From assembly GCA_015058275.1 (NCBI GenBank), contig SVCQ01000004.1, positions 38,242-102,241 of the forward strand: 64,000 nucleotides of DNA, in the 5' to 3' direction. The notes below the pieces were generated by a model, which was given only the letters and a program-made list of their open reading frames with translations, was not told the DNA's origin and made no database searches. The first letter of the stretch is position 1. Each line of letters opens with the position of its first letter. Shown here piece by piece: positions 1 to 9,228 of this stretch. The translations under genes were made by a program, and so were the position numbers. The DNA is from Clostridiales bacterium. GTDB lineage: Bacteria; Bacillota; Clostridia; Peptostreptococcales; Anaerovoracaceae.

Positions 1-143
1 AGGCTGCACAGGGAGCAGCCGGCGGTGCTGGCTTCGACCCTAACAACATGGGCAACATGGGCAATATGGGCGGCATGGGAGGCAATACAGCTTCCAATGA
101 CGGCACTGTAGATGCTGACTATGAGGTCGTAGACGACGAATAA
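1..143 (+). CDS. dnaK: Chaperone DnaK (Hsp70), C-terminal fragment
   Basis: Only the last ~46 codons are in the window, ending in TAA. The reading frame gives a Gly/Met/Asn-rich tail (repeated NMGNMGN-like units) closing with DADYEVVDDE, the acidic EEVD-like end typical of bacterial DnaK. DnaK is the cytoplasmic ATP-dependent Hsp70, which hands substrates on with DnaJ and GrpE. dnaJ follows 36 bases downstream on the same strand, the normal dnaK-dnaJ order, which confirms the call although the ATPase domain lies outside the window. Confidence 0.9.
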   Translation, partial: AAQGAAGGAGFDPNNMGNMGNMGGMGGNTASNDGTVDADYEVVDDE

Positions 144-179
144 TTCAGACTGAAAGCTTTTGAAAGGTAACCACCACTG

Positions 180-1337
180 ATGGCAGACAAGAGAGATTAC
201 TATGAGGTGCTGGGAGTAGACAAAAGCGCTTCGGCTTCAGACATCAAAAAGGCTTATCACAAGCTGGCCATGAAATATCACCCGGACAGGAATCCGGGTG
301 ATAAAGCCGCTGAAGAGAAGTTCAAAGAGGCCAACGAGGCGTACGAGATACTCTCAGACCCTGACAAAAAAGACAAATACGACAGATTCGGATTCGCAGG
401 CGTAGACCCGAACTTCGGAGCGGGCCAGGGCGGCTTCGGCGGCTTTGGAGGCTTCGGTAACTTCGGCGGCGGCATGGGCGGCATGGGCGGCATGGGATTC
501 GAAGACATCTTCGACATGTTCGGCGGCATGGCCGGCGGCAGACGCAGATCCAAGGGCGGTCCTCAAAAGGGCAGAGACCTCCAGAAGACTGTCACGATCG
601 ACTTCACGGATGCTCTCTTCGGATGCAGCAAACAGATAGAGATCTCCAAGGACGTCAAGTGCAAGACCTGCGGCGGAAGCGGCAGCAAGCCGGGTACAAG
701 CAAGAAGACCTGCGACCAGTGCGGAGGCTCCGGACAGGTATCCCAGGTCAGCAATACACCGTTCGGCAGGTTCCAGAACATCACCACATGTCCTAAGTGC
801 GGAGGCACGGGCCAGATCATCGAGACACCGTGCACCGACTGCGGAGGCACGGGCGTCAAGCGCAAGAATGTCAAGATCAAGATAGACATCCCGGCCGGAG
901 TAGATACGGACAGCATCGTGACCGTAAGAGGACAGGGTGAGCCGGGACGCAACGGCGGACCTGACGGCGACCTCTACATCGTGGTCAACGTAAGACCGCA
1001 CAGCACTTACAAGAGGAGGGGCAACGACCTCTACCTCGACCTGCCGATCACCTTCGACCAGGCGGCACTCGGCGCCAAGGTGCAGGTACCGGGCTTCGGC
1101 GAGACATACAGCTACACGATCACACCGGGCACCCAGACGGGTTCGTCCTTCAGGCTCAAGGGCAAGGGAGTCCCTGATGTCAGGACGGGCAGGAAGGGAG
1201 ACCTGTACGTAAAGGTAGTAGTGGAAGTGCCTACAAAGCTCGGCCGCAAGGAGAAGAAAGCCATCGAGGACATGGCCAACGCTCTCGGCAGCGACGCTTA
1301 TCCGAAAAAGACAAAATTCGACAAACTGAAATTCTGA
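180..1337 (+). CDS. dnaJ: Chaperone protein DnaJ (Hsp40 co-chaperone)
   Basis: A full-length 385-residue DnaJ. It has an N-terminal J domain (residues ~1-70) with the invariant HPD at 34-36 that stimulates DnaK's ATPase, a Gly/Phe-rich linker (~78-118), then four CxxCxGxG zinc repeats ([32 protein letters not shown]) and the C-terminal beta-sandwich substrate domain. It lies directly after dnaK and is probably co-transcribed. The start is ATG with an AAAGGT box about 10 bases upstream. A long antisense ORF over this gene is a codon-bias shadow. Confidence 0.97.
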   Translation: MADKRDYYEVLGVDKSASASDIKKAYHKLAMKYHPDRNPGDKAAEEKFKEANEAYEILSDPDKKDKYDRFGFAGVDPNFGAGQGGFGGFGGFGNFGGGMGGMGGMGFEDIFDMFGGMAGGRRRSKGGPQKGRDLQKTVTIDFTDALFGCSKQIEISKDVKCKTCGGSGSKPGTSKKTCDQCGGSGQVSQVSNTPFGRFQNITTCPKCGGTGQIIETPCTDCGGTGVKRKNVKIKIDIPAGVDTDSIVTVRGQGEPGRNGGPDGDLYIVVNVRPHSTYKRRGNDLYLDLPITFDQAALGAKVQVPGFGETYSYTITPGTQTGSSFRLKGKGVPDVRTGRKGDLYVKVVVEVPTKLGRKEKKAIEDMANALGSDAYPKKTKFDKLKF

Positions 1338-1451
1338 CAATAAGGCCGTGACCGGACGGCGGAAAAGCAGATCAGGCGCATCTCAGGAGGACTGCAAGTG
1401 TCTCTGCGGTGCGCCATTCTTATACCGTAAAGGAAGGGAAAAGGACACAAG

Positions 1452-3749
1452 ATGATAGTAGTACCTGTATATAACATAATTCTGGCGCCGGGCGCCTCCA
1501 TATACATGGGGCTCGACCAGATCAAAAAGACAAGCGGCAGCAGGGAGATCGCTCCGGGAGAGCGTGTCGTCCTGATCGTCGCAAAGGAGAACAAAAGCCT
1601 CAACGAACTTGACGGGGACAGCTTCTATCCTATAGGCATCTCCGCAAGGATCACTGAGGTTGGCAGACAGGGCTTCGTACTTCTCCAGCTCGGCTACAGG
1701 GTCGATGTGGAGAACATAGAGATAAGACCTGACCGCACGATAAGCCTCAACAGCACAAGGCGTGTGGACATAGAGGATCTGTCGCCTGAGGTCGAGGCGC
1801 GTAAGGTCAGCGAGCTCGTCGATGAGATGAGGAAGTTCGCTTCAGGCTTTGACTGGGGCGAATCCATCGAGTACTGGCTCACACAGATCAACACCCTTGG
1901 CAAGGCAGCGAGCGCCGTATCCCCGTGGATCGATGAGAGCAACGAAAGACGCTACGCCATACTCGCTGAGGACAGCATGGCAAAGCGCGCCGACCTCATA
2001 GAGGAGATGCTCTACGGTTTCCTCGAGGTAGGCAGGATCACAAACGAGGCAATGACATCTCAGCAGCAGGAGCATCAGCAGATGTACCGCGAGACTGCGA
2101 TCAAAAGACAGATGGAACATCTCCAGAAGGAACTCGACGAGATGCATCCGGAGAACGTCAGCGATATCCAGCAGCTTGAAAACAAGATCGCCGAGTCCGG
2201 CATGAACGAGACCGCATTGAAGGAGGCCACCAAGGTCCTCAACAGACTCAAGCAGGACGGAGGACAGGGAGCGGAGTCAGGCATGCTCTACGATTACCTC
2301 GACTTCATGACAGGCCTGTCCTGGAAGAAAGCGGAGCCTCAGCACATAGATCTCGATCAGGCCAGGAGGATACTCGATGAGGATCACTACGGCCTGGATA
2401 AGGTCAAGGACCGTATCATACAGCAGATCGCTGTGATGAATCTCAAAAACAGCCAGGCCGGCTCGATACTGCTCTTTGTGGGAGCACCGGGCACCGGCAA
2501 GACCAGCATCGGCAAGAGCATCGCGAGGGCGCTCGGCCGCGAATACTCCAGGGTCAGCCTCGGAGGAGTACACGATGAGTCGGATATACGCGGCCATCGC
2601 CGTACGTACATCGGGGCGATGCCGGGCAGGATCATGGACGGCATCAGCAAGAGCGGTGCGTCCAACCCTGTGATGGTGCTCGATGAGGTGGACAAGCTCT
2701 CGGATTCCTTCCACGGAAGCCCGGCGAGCGCCCTCCTCGAGGTACTCGACCCTGAGCAGAACAACACATTCACAGACCACTACATGAACGTGCCGTACGA
2801 CCTGTCGGATGTCATGTTCATCTGCACGGCCAATACGACTGACACCATACCTGAGCCTCTTCTCAACCGCATGGAGGTCATACAGTTCAGCGGATACACT
2901 CCTGTTGAGAAACTCCATATCGCAAAGGAGCACCTCGTACCTAAGTCCATGGAGAGCATGGGCATAGAGAGCAACAACATGAGCGTAAGCGACGAGGCAA
3001 TCGAGACACTCATCTCCGACTACACCATGGAGGCGGGAGTCAGAGGTCTGCGCAAGAGGATAGACACCCTCTGCCGCATATTCGCGGTCAAGGTAGCGTC
3101 GAACCCGGGTGAGAAGTTCGAAGTCACTCCTGATGTCATCAGGGAGGAGATGGAGGACAGACCTATAACACACAGCAAGATACTGCCTGAGCCAAAGGCG
3201 GGAGTCGTTACGGGCCTCGCCTGGACACCTGTAGGAGGTGAGATACTCTACATAGAGACCATGTTCACAAAGGGCAAGGGTGAGATCATCATCACGGGCC
3301 AACTCGGCGATGTCATGAAGGAATCCGCCAGGATAGCGGTCAGCCTGGTCAAGACAATATTCCCTGACAAGGCGGATATGTTCAGCGAGAACGACCTGCA
3401 CATACACGTGCCGGAGGGCGCTGTGCCAAAGGACGGACCATCGGCCGGCATAGCTCTGACCACGGCCATCTCCTCGCTGGTGACAGGCCATATAGTCGAT
3501 CCGCACATCGCCATGACCGGCGAGGTCGCACTCAGAGGCGCGGTCACGCCTATAGGCGGGCTGCCTGAAAAGCTGATGGCGGCGGAGAGAGCCGGCATCA
3601 CAAAGGTGTTCATCCCTGAGGAGAACGAATTCGACCTCAAGGACGTGGCGGATGAAGTAAAAGACAAAATAGAGATACAGACCGTCTCAAATGTAGGCGA
3701 GGTGCTGGCGGCAACCGGCATGCTTACGGCTGCAGGCAAATCTGCCTGA
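1452..3749 (+). CDS. lon: ATP-dependent protease Lon (LonA type)
   Basis: 765 residues in the LonA layout: an N-terminal substrate-binding domain, a coiled-coil helical segment (~200-260), an AAA+ ATPase with Walker A GAPGTGKT near residue 343 and a Walker B ending in LDEVDK, and a C-terminal serine protease domain with catalytic Ser in PKDGPSAG (~663) and Lys in GLPEKLMAAERAG (~706). The Ser-Lys dyad spacing is as expected. It degrades damaged and regulatory proteins in the cytoplasm. It follows dnaJ by 114 bases in the same direction, consistent with a stress-response block. No CIRCE element (the usual HrcA site) is visible upstream, but the region before dnaK is not in the window. Confidence 0.97.
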   Translation: MIVVPVYNIILAPGASIYMGLDQIKKTSGSREIAPGERVVLIVAKENKSLNELDGDSFYPIGISARITEVGRQGFVLLQLGYRVDVENIEIRPDRTISLNSTRRVDIEDLSPEVEARKVSELVDEMRKFASGFDWGESIEYWLTQINTLGKAASAVSPWIDESNERRYAILAEDSMAKRADLIEEMLYGFLEVGRITNEAMTSQQQEHQQMYRETAIKRQMEHLQKELDEMHPENVSDIQQLENKIAESGMNETALKEATKVLNRLKQDGGQGAESGMLYDYLDFMTGLSWKKAEPQHIDLDQARRILDEDHYGLDKVKDRIIQQIAVMNLKNSQAGSILLFVGAPGTGKTSIGKSIARALGREYSRVSLGGVHDESDIRGHRRTYIGAMPGRIMDGISKSGASNPVMVLDEVDKLSDSFHGSPASALLEVLDPEQNNTFTDHYMNVPYDLSDVMFICTANTTDTIPEPLLNRMEVIQFSGYTPVEKLHIAKEHLVPKSMESMGIESNNMSVSDEAIETLISDYTMEAGVRGLRKRIDTLCRIFAVKVASNPGEKFEVTPDVIREEMEDRPITHSKILPEPKAGVVTGLAWTPVGGEILYIETMFTKGKGEIIITGQLGDVMKESARIAVSLVKTIFPDKADMFSENDLHIHVPEGAVPKDGPSAGIALTTAISSLVTGHIVDPHIAMTGEVALRGAVTPIGGLPEKLMAAERAGITKVFIPEENEFDLKDVADEVKDKIEIQTVSNVGEVLAATGMLTAAGKSA

Positions 3750-3825
3750 TTGAAAAACGATCAGCCGTTACCTCAGGCTCGTGCCTCGTCGTCACGAAAC
3801 ACAAGCCGCATTATCGGCCTTCCAC

Positions 3826-3888
3826 AGGCCCCGGAAATTTACGCTCCGCTGCAAGCGTGCGGAGCTCCAAGTTTCCGAGGGCCTTTTT
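3826..3888 (+). terminator. Strong intrinsic terminator after lon
   Basis: The outer arms AGGCCCCGGAAA and TTTCCGAGGGCCT pair over 12 bp with one bulged A. A second small hairpin (CTCCGC/GCGGAG) sits inside, and five T residues follow. It closes the dnaJ-lon unit. The 81-residue ORF listed across this stretch reads through the hairpin and has no family features, so I do not call it a gene. Confidence 0.85.
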
Positions 3889-4043
3889 GTTGTCAGTCCG
3901 CTTCTGCGGTGTGTTTCAGTTCCTCCTCGGACCATCTCGCCTTCGGAAAACGGCTGATCGCCCGTATAAAAAGAATTGCTGTTATGTTAAAATAAGAAAG
4001 ACGCAAACAACTTGTTAAACGATTATAGATACGGAGGGACATC

Positions 4044-5066
4044 ATGCTTCTGGGACATGACAAGATAGAGATACTGCACCTTCCTACACCACTCGAGCAT
4101 CTCAAGAATATATCCGGGGATCTCGGCATCGATGTATGGTGCAAGAGGGATGATCTGACCAATCTCGCGACAGGAGGCAACAAGCTCAGGAAGCTCGAGT
4201 ACTTTCTCAAGGACGCTCTCGATCAGGGCGCTACAATGCTGATCACCGAGGGAGGGGCTCAGACCAATCACGGCAGGCTCACCGCCGCTGTGGCCGCCAA
4301 GTACGGACTCAGGGCGGCGATAGTCACAGAGGACGAGTATCCCGGAGAGATAAGCGCAAATCTCCTGCTGGACGGCATGCTCGGCTGCGATGTCCACTTC
4401 GTAAAGGACATGGAGACCGGCAGGCAGGCTGTCATAGATAAGTACACCGCAGAGGGCGAGAAGGTATATTACGTGCCTATGGGAGGCTCGAACGAGCTCG
4501 GCATACTCGGATATGTGGAGTGTGCCATGGAGCTCGACACACAGGCCGGGGAGCTCGGCATAGAGGACGCGACCATCTATGTAACTATCGGCAGCATGGC
4601 CACATATATCGGACTGCTGATCGGACTGAAGGAGTGCGGCTCAAAGCTCGGTCTTGTGGGCGTCAACGTACTTCCTTACGGCAGCGCCGGCCAGGAGGAG
4701 GCGGAGCTTCGTAAGGCTCTCAATGAATACTACGCCAGGATAAAGGAATTCTACGGCAGGGACTTCGGCATCACCGATGAGGATTTCGTCGTCACCACCG
4801 CGTTCATCCATGGGGCATACAACAACCCTGTGGACGAGGTAAGAGAAGTCATGTACTACCTCGCCAGAAAGGAAGCCATCATCATCGATCCTTGCTATAC
4901 GGGCAAGACTTTTGAGGCCATAGTAGCAGGAGCAAGGAGCGGAGATATCCCGGCGGGATCAAAGGTGATATTCATGCATACAGGAGGACTCCCGGGCATT
5001 TATACAAAGCACCACAGGGTGGAGCTCGAAATGGAGCTCATGCAGTACATGCATATTGAGGACTGA
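4044..5066 (+). CDS. PLP-dependent D-cysteine desulfhydrase / ACC-deaminase family enzyme
   Basis: 340 residues of fold type II PLP enzyme. The PLP-binding lysine is in the motif GGNKLRKLEY (residue ~50), and EGGAQTNHGR is the phosphate/substrate loop typical of the D-cysteine desulfhydrase and ACC deaminase family (DcyD-like). A plausible reaction is alpha,beta-elimination of D-cysteine to pyruvate, H2S and ammonia, or an analogous reaction on another small D-amino acid. Substrate cannot be fixed from sequence. It starts with ATG after a GGAGGG ribosome site and is followed 8 bases later by the GH25 gene, so the two are probably co-transcribed. Confidence 0.82.
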   Translation: MLLGHDKIEILHLPTPLEHLKNISGDLGIDVWCKRDDLTNLATGGNKLRKLEYFLKDALDQGATMLITEGGAQTNHGRLTAAVAAKYGLRAAIVTEDEYPGEISANLLLDGMLGCDVHFVKDMETGRQAVIDKYTAEGEKVYYVPMGGSNELGILGYVECAMELDTQAGELGIEDATIYVTIGSMATYIGLLIGLKECGSKLGLVGVNVLPYGSAGQEEAELRKALNEYYARIKEFYGRDFGITDEDFVVTTAFIHGAYNNPVDEVREVMYYLARKEAIIIDPCYTGKTFEAIVAGARSGDIPAGSKVIFMHTGGLPGIYTKHHRVELEMELMQYMHIED

Positions 5067-5074
5067 CAGGAGAA

Positions 5075-6220
5075 ATGGCAAGAGTTGATCGCTATAAAAG
5101 CGATGAGAGAGACAAAAGAACAGAGGCTAAGAGGAGGAAGCTTGCCGAGCGCCGCAGGGGCGGAGGCAAACGACGTGACGGCATACTCACCGTGAGGCTC
5201 ATAGTGATAGCAGTGCTGGTCATTATCCTTATAGCTCTCGTGCTCAGACTTATATTCTATGTAAGCAGCATATCCAGAGTGCATCTCACGGATGAGGGGC
5301 TGACACATGCCGAGCGCTATACGGACTTCGTCAAGGTGCACGGCATCGACGTGTCCGAGTTCCAGGATAAGATCAAATGGAAGAAAGTCAAGTCCGGTGA
5401 GGCTGACTTCGCCTTCATAAGGGCGGGCTACCGCAAGAGCGACACCGGAGAGCTGAGAACTGACGCCGACTTTGAGGAGAACATAAAAGGAGCCAATAAG
5501 GCGGGCGTCATGACGGGAGCCTACTTCTTCTCTCAGGCCGTTACCACTGATGAGGCGGTCGAGGAGGCCGAGTATCTGCTCGATCTTGTAAAGCCTTATG
5601 AGATAGACCTGCCGCTGGTCATAGACTTCGAGCTGATCGAAGGGGGCAGGCTTGCCGAGAAGGTAGCCGCCGGAGAGATGCCGGCTGCATCGAACTACCA
5701 CGATATTGTTGTGGCATTCTGCAGCAGGATAGAGGAGGCGGGCTACGAAGCGGCTGTATACGCCAACTACGACATGCTCACCAACTACATGGACTCCGAG
5801 CTGCTCGACGATCAGGAATTCGTATGGGCCGCGGAGTACGGCGGCGAATGCCATGTCAAGGGCAATTACATGTTCTGGCAGGCGTCCGAGGATGCACAGA
5901 TAGCGGGTATCGAAGGCGGAGTCGACCATGACATCTGGTATATCGATCCGGACAAGGTCTATTCGACCTACGCAAAGGGCAAGGACAACGCCGTGTCCAT
6001 AGAGAACTGCAAGGTTAAGTTCGACAAGGACAGCTACAGGCTCAGCAACCACAGGGCGATACCTAAGATCCAGGTCACTTACGAGGGCAAGAGCCTCAGG
6101 AAGGGTACGCACTACGAAGTGTCCTATGTGCGCAATACGACCGAGGGCACCGGCTACGCCATAATACGGGGGATCGACAGCTACAAGAACTGGATGGCGG
6201 TCCCGTTCACGATAGAATAA
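5075..6220 (+). CDS. GH25 family lysozyme, membrane-anchored
   Basis: 381 residues. A very basic cytoplasmic N-terminus (~1-38) precedes a single transmembrane segment (~40-65). The glycoside hydrolase 25 domain follows (HGIDVSEFQ, then VIDFELIEG near residue 185 carrying the catalytic Asp/Glu pair, and FWQASEDAQIAG near its end). The last ~80 residues form a small Ig-like domain of the type seen on Clostridia surface proteins. It likely cuts peptidoglycan on the outer face of the membrane. It is sandwiched between a PLP enzyme and exonuclease III with short gaps (8 and 11 bases), suggesting one transcript. Confidence 0.88.
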   Translation: MARVDRYKSDERDKRTEAKRRKLAERRRGGGKRRDGILTVRLIVIAVLVIILIALVLRLIFYVSSISRVHLTDEGLTHAERYTDFVKVHGIDVSEFQDKIKWKKVKSGEADFAFIRAGYRKSDTGELRTDADFEENIKGANKAGVMTGAYFFSQAVTTDEAVEEAEYLLDLVKPYEIDLPLVIDFELIEGGRLAEKVAAGEMPAASNYHDIVVAFCSRIEEAGYEAAVYANYDMLTNYMDSELLDDQEFVWAAEYGGECHVKGNYMFWQASEDAQIAGIEGGVDHDIWYIDPDKVYSTYAKGKDNAVSIENCKVKFDKDSYRLSNHRAIPKIQVTYEGKSLRKGTHYEVSYVRNTTEGTGYAIIRGIDSYKNWMAVPFTIE

Positions 6221-6231
6221 GGAGGTTCCCC

Positions 6232-6990
6232 ATGAAATTTGTAAGCTGGAACGTCAACGGCTTTCGGGCCGTTTTGAATAAGGGCTTCGAAGAGATATTT
6301 AAGGAAGCTGACGCTGACTTCTTTTGCCTGCAGGAGACAAAGATGCAGGAGGGACAGGCGAACTTCCACCCGGAGGGTTATCTCGAGTACTACAACTACG
6401 CGGAGAGGAAGGGCTACTCCGGCACAGCGATTTTTGTAAAGGAGTCGGTGGGAGAGCCGCTCTCGGTAGCCCGCGGCATCAACGGAGAGCATGATGACGA
6501 GGGCAGGGTCATAACGCTTGAGTACCCTGACTTCTACCTCATATGCTGCTATGTGCCTAACGCTCAGGACGGGCTGAAGCGCATCGATTACAGGTGCGAG
6601 TTTGAGGACGCGATGAGAGAGTATATGAAGTCACTGGACAAAAAGAAACCGGTCATATACTGCGGGGATCTCAACGTGGCGCACAACGAGATCGACCTCA
6701 AGAATCCGGGCCCTAACAGAGGCAATGCCGGCTTCTCCGATGAGGAGAGGGGTAAGATGACAGAGCTCCTCGGATCGGGATTCACAGACAGCTTCCGCAG
6801 TCTCTATCCTGACACGGTCACCTACTCATGGTGGTCATACCGCATGAAGGCGAGGGAGAGGAACGCAGGATGGCGCATAGACTACTTCATCATATCTGAC
6901 CGCCTGAGAGACAGGCTAAGGGACGCGGTCATACACACAGATATCTACGGCAGTGATCACTGCCCGGTATCCATAGACATAGATCTGTGA
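6232..6990 (+). CDS. xth: Exodeoxyribonuclease III / AP endonuclease
   Basis: 252 residues, normal for the ExoIII/ExoA family of Mg-dependent DNA repair nucleases. It begins MKFVSWNVNGFRA, has the LQETKMQ catalytic Glu motif near residue 35, the GDLNVAHNEIDL Asp/Asn motif near 140 and the closing SDHCPVSIDI His motif. It incises DNA at abasic sites in base excision repair. A perfect AGGAGG-type site precedes the ATG. It is part of the four-gene run 4044-8725. Confidence 0.95.
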   Translation: MKFVSWNVNGFRAVLNKGFEEIFKEADADFFCLQETKMQEGQANFHPEGYLEYYNYAERKGYSGTAIFVKESVGEPLSVARGINGEHDDEGRVITLEYPDFYLICCYVPNAQDGLKRIDYRCEFEDAMREYMKSLDKKKPVIYCGDLNVAHNEIDLKNPGPNRGNAGFSDEERGKMTELLGSGFTDSFRSLYPDTVTYSWWSYRMKARERNAGWRIDYFIISDRLRDRLRDAVIHTDIYGSDHCPVSIDIDL

Positions 6991-7018
6991 CCGGCAACTG
7001 AAAGGAGAGGTATTTACG

Positions 7019-8725
7019 ATGAACGACAAAAGCAACTCAAAGAGGATACTGACGCTGCTGATGGCTCTGATGCTGTCTGCCGCCATGGTGCTTACCGGCT
7101 GCTCAGGCAGTGGCGGAGAGGAGGGCTCTCAGTCCGATGCCGAGGGCGAAGGCAGCGGCAAGGTAATGGTGCTCTATACATCGGATATCCACTGCGGAGT
7201 GGACGACGGCTTCGGCTTCGCGGGACTCAGGGCGGTGAGAGATCAGCTGGAGTCACAGGGCTATGAGACCATACTCGTGGATAACGGAGACGCTATCCAG
7301 GGCGATTCCATAGGCATGATGTCCAAGGGGGAGAAGATCATCGAGCTGATGAACATCCTCAAGTACGATGTGGCTACATTCGGCAACCACGAGTTCGACT
7401 ATACGGTGCCTAACATGGAGGAACTGGTCAAAAAGGCGGACTTCCCGTATATAAGCTGTAATTTCACAAAGAACGGCGAGCTCGTATATGATCCGTATAT
7501 CATCAAGGAGGCCGGCGGCATCAAGATAGCGTTTGTGGGAGTCACGACGCCTACCACGCTCAGGACATGCCTGCCTGAGTACTTCCAGGATGAGAACGGC
7601 AAGCAGATATACGGCTTTAAGGAGGGCGGCGATGGCGAGGAGCTGTACGCAGCCGTACAGGAGGCGGTAGACAGCGCGAGAGCCGAAGGCGCGGACTACG
7701 TATACATCATGGGTCATATGGGCATCAAGGCCACGGATGCTCCGTGGACATATGCTGACGTCATAGAGCATACAAGCGGGATCGATGTATTCCTCGATGG
7801 TCATTCGCACGACACAGAACAGGTCGTGATGAAGGACAAGGAGGGCAAGGATGTCGTCAGGACCGCGTGCGGCACCAAGCTGCAGGCCATCGGATACAGC
7901 GAGCTCTCAAAGGACGAGGGCGTGATCGATACAAATATCTGGACGTGGAACAACGACAAGAGTGTGCCTGATCTGCTTGGCGTAGACAATGAAGCCGGAG
8001 AGGCGGTGGACAAGGCACTGGACGAGCTCAAAGAAGAGCTGGATGTCGTCATAGGCAAGTCCACTTCCGATCTCACCATATTCGATCCTGAGGTAAAGAA
8101 TAACGACGGCTCGCCTGTCAGGATGGTCAGAAGGGCCGAAACCAATCTCGGAGACTTCTGCCCGGACGCGATCAGAGACCGGATGGACGCGGATATAGCG
8201 CTGGTCAACGGCGGCAGCATCAGAGTGGACCTGAAGAAGGGGGATATCACGTACGGCAACATACTTGAGGTATTCCCGTTCAACAACAATCTGATCAAGC
8301 TGGAGGTGACAGGCCAGCAGATACTCGACGCTCTCGAGTGGGGCGCCAGATCGCTTCCTGACGAGAACGGAGGCTTCCTGCAGGTATCCGGCATGAGCTA
8401 CGAGGTGGATGTCAACATACCGTCTACATGCACCGAGGAGGATGAGATGTTTACCGGAGTGAGCGGTGAGCGCAGAGTAAAGAACGTCATGGTCGGCGGA
8501 GAGCCTATCGATCCGGCTGCCACATATACGGTGGCGGGCTCCGACTTCCTCCTGACCGGACACGGAGACGGACATACGGCATTCGACGGCGCTACTGTCC
8601 TTGCCGGCAGCGGCATGCTCGACAGCGAAGCGCTGATCACCTACATAAAGGAAACTCTCGGAGGAGAGATCGGAAGCGAGTACAGCGATCCGTACGGAGA
8701 CGGACGCATCAGGATAATTCAATAA
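7019..8725 (+). CDS. 5'-nucleotidase / 2',3'-cyclic phosphodiesterase family lipoprotein
   Basis: 568 residues. The N-terminal signal ends in the lipobox LTGC (Cys28), so the protein should be lipid-anchored outside the membrane. The metallophosphatase half carries YTSDIHCG, NGDAIQGD, GNHEFDY and DGHSHD metal-binding motifs. The C-terminal half is the 5'-nucleotidase substrate domain (NGGSIR, FPFNN, GDGHTAF). The role is external nucleotide dephosphorylation, UshA-like. A run of Ser/Gly/Glu after the lipobox is a spacer. It is the last gene before the rpsT promoter. Confidence 0.92.
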   Translation: MNDKSNSKRILTLLMALMLSAAMVLTGCSGSGGEEGSQSDAEGEGSGKVMVLYTSDIHCGVDDGFGFAGLRAVRDQLESQGYETILVDNGDAIQGDSIGMMSKGEKIIELMNILKYDVATFGNHEFDYTVPNMEELVKKADFPYISCNFTKNGELVYDPYIIKEAGGIKIAFVGVTTPTTLRTCLPEYFQDENGKQIYGFKEGGDGEELYAAVQEAVDSARAEGADYVYIMGHMGIKATDAPWTYADVIEHTSGIDVFLDGHSHDTEQVVMKDKEGKDVVRTACGTKLQAIGYSELSKDEGVIDTNIWTWNNDKSVPDLLGVDNEAGEAVDKALDELKEELDVVIGKSTSDLTIFDPEVKNNDGSPVRMVRRAETNLGDFCPDAIRDRMDADIALVNGGSIRVDLKKGDITYGNILEVFPFNNNLIKLEVTGQQILDALEWGARSLPDENGGFLQVSGMSYEVDVNIPSTCTEEDEMFTGVSGERRVKNVMVGGEPIDPAATYTVAGSDFLLTGHGDGHTAFDGATVLAGSGMLDSEALITYIKETLGGEIGSEYSDPYGDGRIRIIQ

Positions 8726-8730
8726 AAGGC

Positions 8731-8759
8731 TTGTTATATCCGGATCAATCGTGTACAAT
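8731..8759 (+). promoter_or_regulatory. Sigma-A type promoter for rpsT
   Basis: TTGTTA, a 17-base spacer, then TACAAT, ending ~49 bases before the rpsT ATG. It starts 6 bases after the stop codon of the nucleotidase gene, so rpsT is an independent unit. Confidence 0.75.
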
Positions 8760-8807
8760 AGCGGTTGCGAATTAATGCATTATTAATGAAAGTGGGGTAA
8801 ATAACTA

Positions 8808-9077
8808 ATGGCAAACATTAAATCCGCAAAGAAAAGAATCCGCGTAATCGACAAGAAGACAGCTCGTAACATCAGAGTCAAGAACCACGTCAAGGAGGCT
8901 GAGAAGGCATTCCTGGCTGCTGTAGAGGCAGGCAATAAGGAAGAGGCTCAGAAGGCATTCCAGCACGTAGAGAAGAAGCTGATGCAGGCATCCGCAAAGG
9001 GTACCTTCCACAAGAACACTGTCTCCCGTAAGATCGGCAGATTCGAGAGAAAGCTCAACGCGCTCAGCGCAAAGTAA
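8808..9077 (+). CDS. rpsT: 30S ribosomal protein S20
   Basis: 89 residues, highly basic, starting MANIKSAKKRIRV and containing KGTFHKNTVSRKIGRF, the signature of bS20. It binds 16S rRNA early in 30S assembly. It has its own promoter and a terminator 40 bases downstream, so it is monocistronic, as is common for rpsT. rpsT next to lepA is a familiar order in Firmicutes. Confidence 0.98.
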   Translation: MANIKSAKKRIRVIDKKTARNIRVKNHVKEAEKAFLAAVEAGNKEEAQKAFQHVEKKLMQASAKGTFHKNTVSRKIGRFERKLNALSAK

Positions 9078-9116
9078 TCTCACCCGTCCCCACACGCGTA
9101 TAAGTTAAATGCGCAG

Positions 9117-9145
9117 ACAGCCGGAGTGTCTCCCGGCTGTTTTTT
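9117..9145 (+). terminator. Intrinsic terminator of rpsT
   Basis: ACAGCCGG and CCGGCTGT form a perfect 8-bp stem, followed by a T-tract. Confidence 0.9.
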
Positions 9146-9228
9146 ATGTTAGAATATGAGGCAGAGCCCGGCTCTTAATATATCTGCTCCTGCGATCGGT
9201 CAAGGAAGCGAAATCAAAAGGTGAATAG

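Noticed and set aside
354-1340. 328-residue antisense ORF over dnaJ
   Set aside because: Shadow of a gene with clear DnaJ motifs; composition repetitive and without family features. The same applies to the antisense ORFs at 2277-3506, 5000-6112, 21962-23128, 52332-53249, 58880-59824 and 61856-63049.
1375-1415. Hairpin GGCGCA...TGCGCC between dnaJ and lon
   Set aside because: Only a 6-bp closing stem, no T-tract; not convincing as a terminator or riboswitch.
3750-3995. 81-residue ORF after lon
   Set aside because: It reads through a strong terminator hairpin, has no good ribosome site and shows no protein-like pattern.
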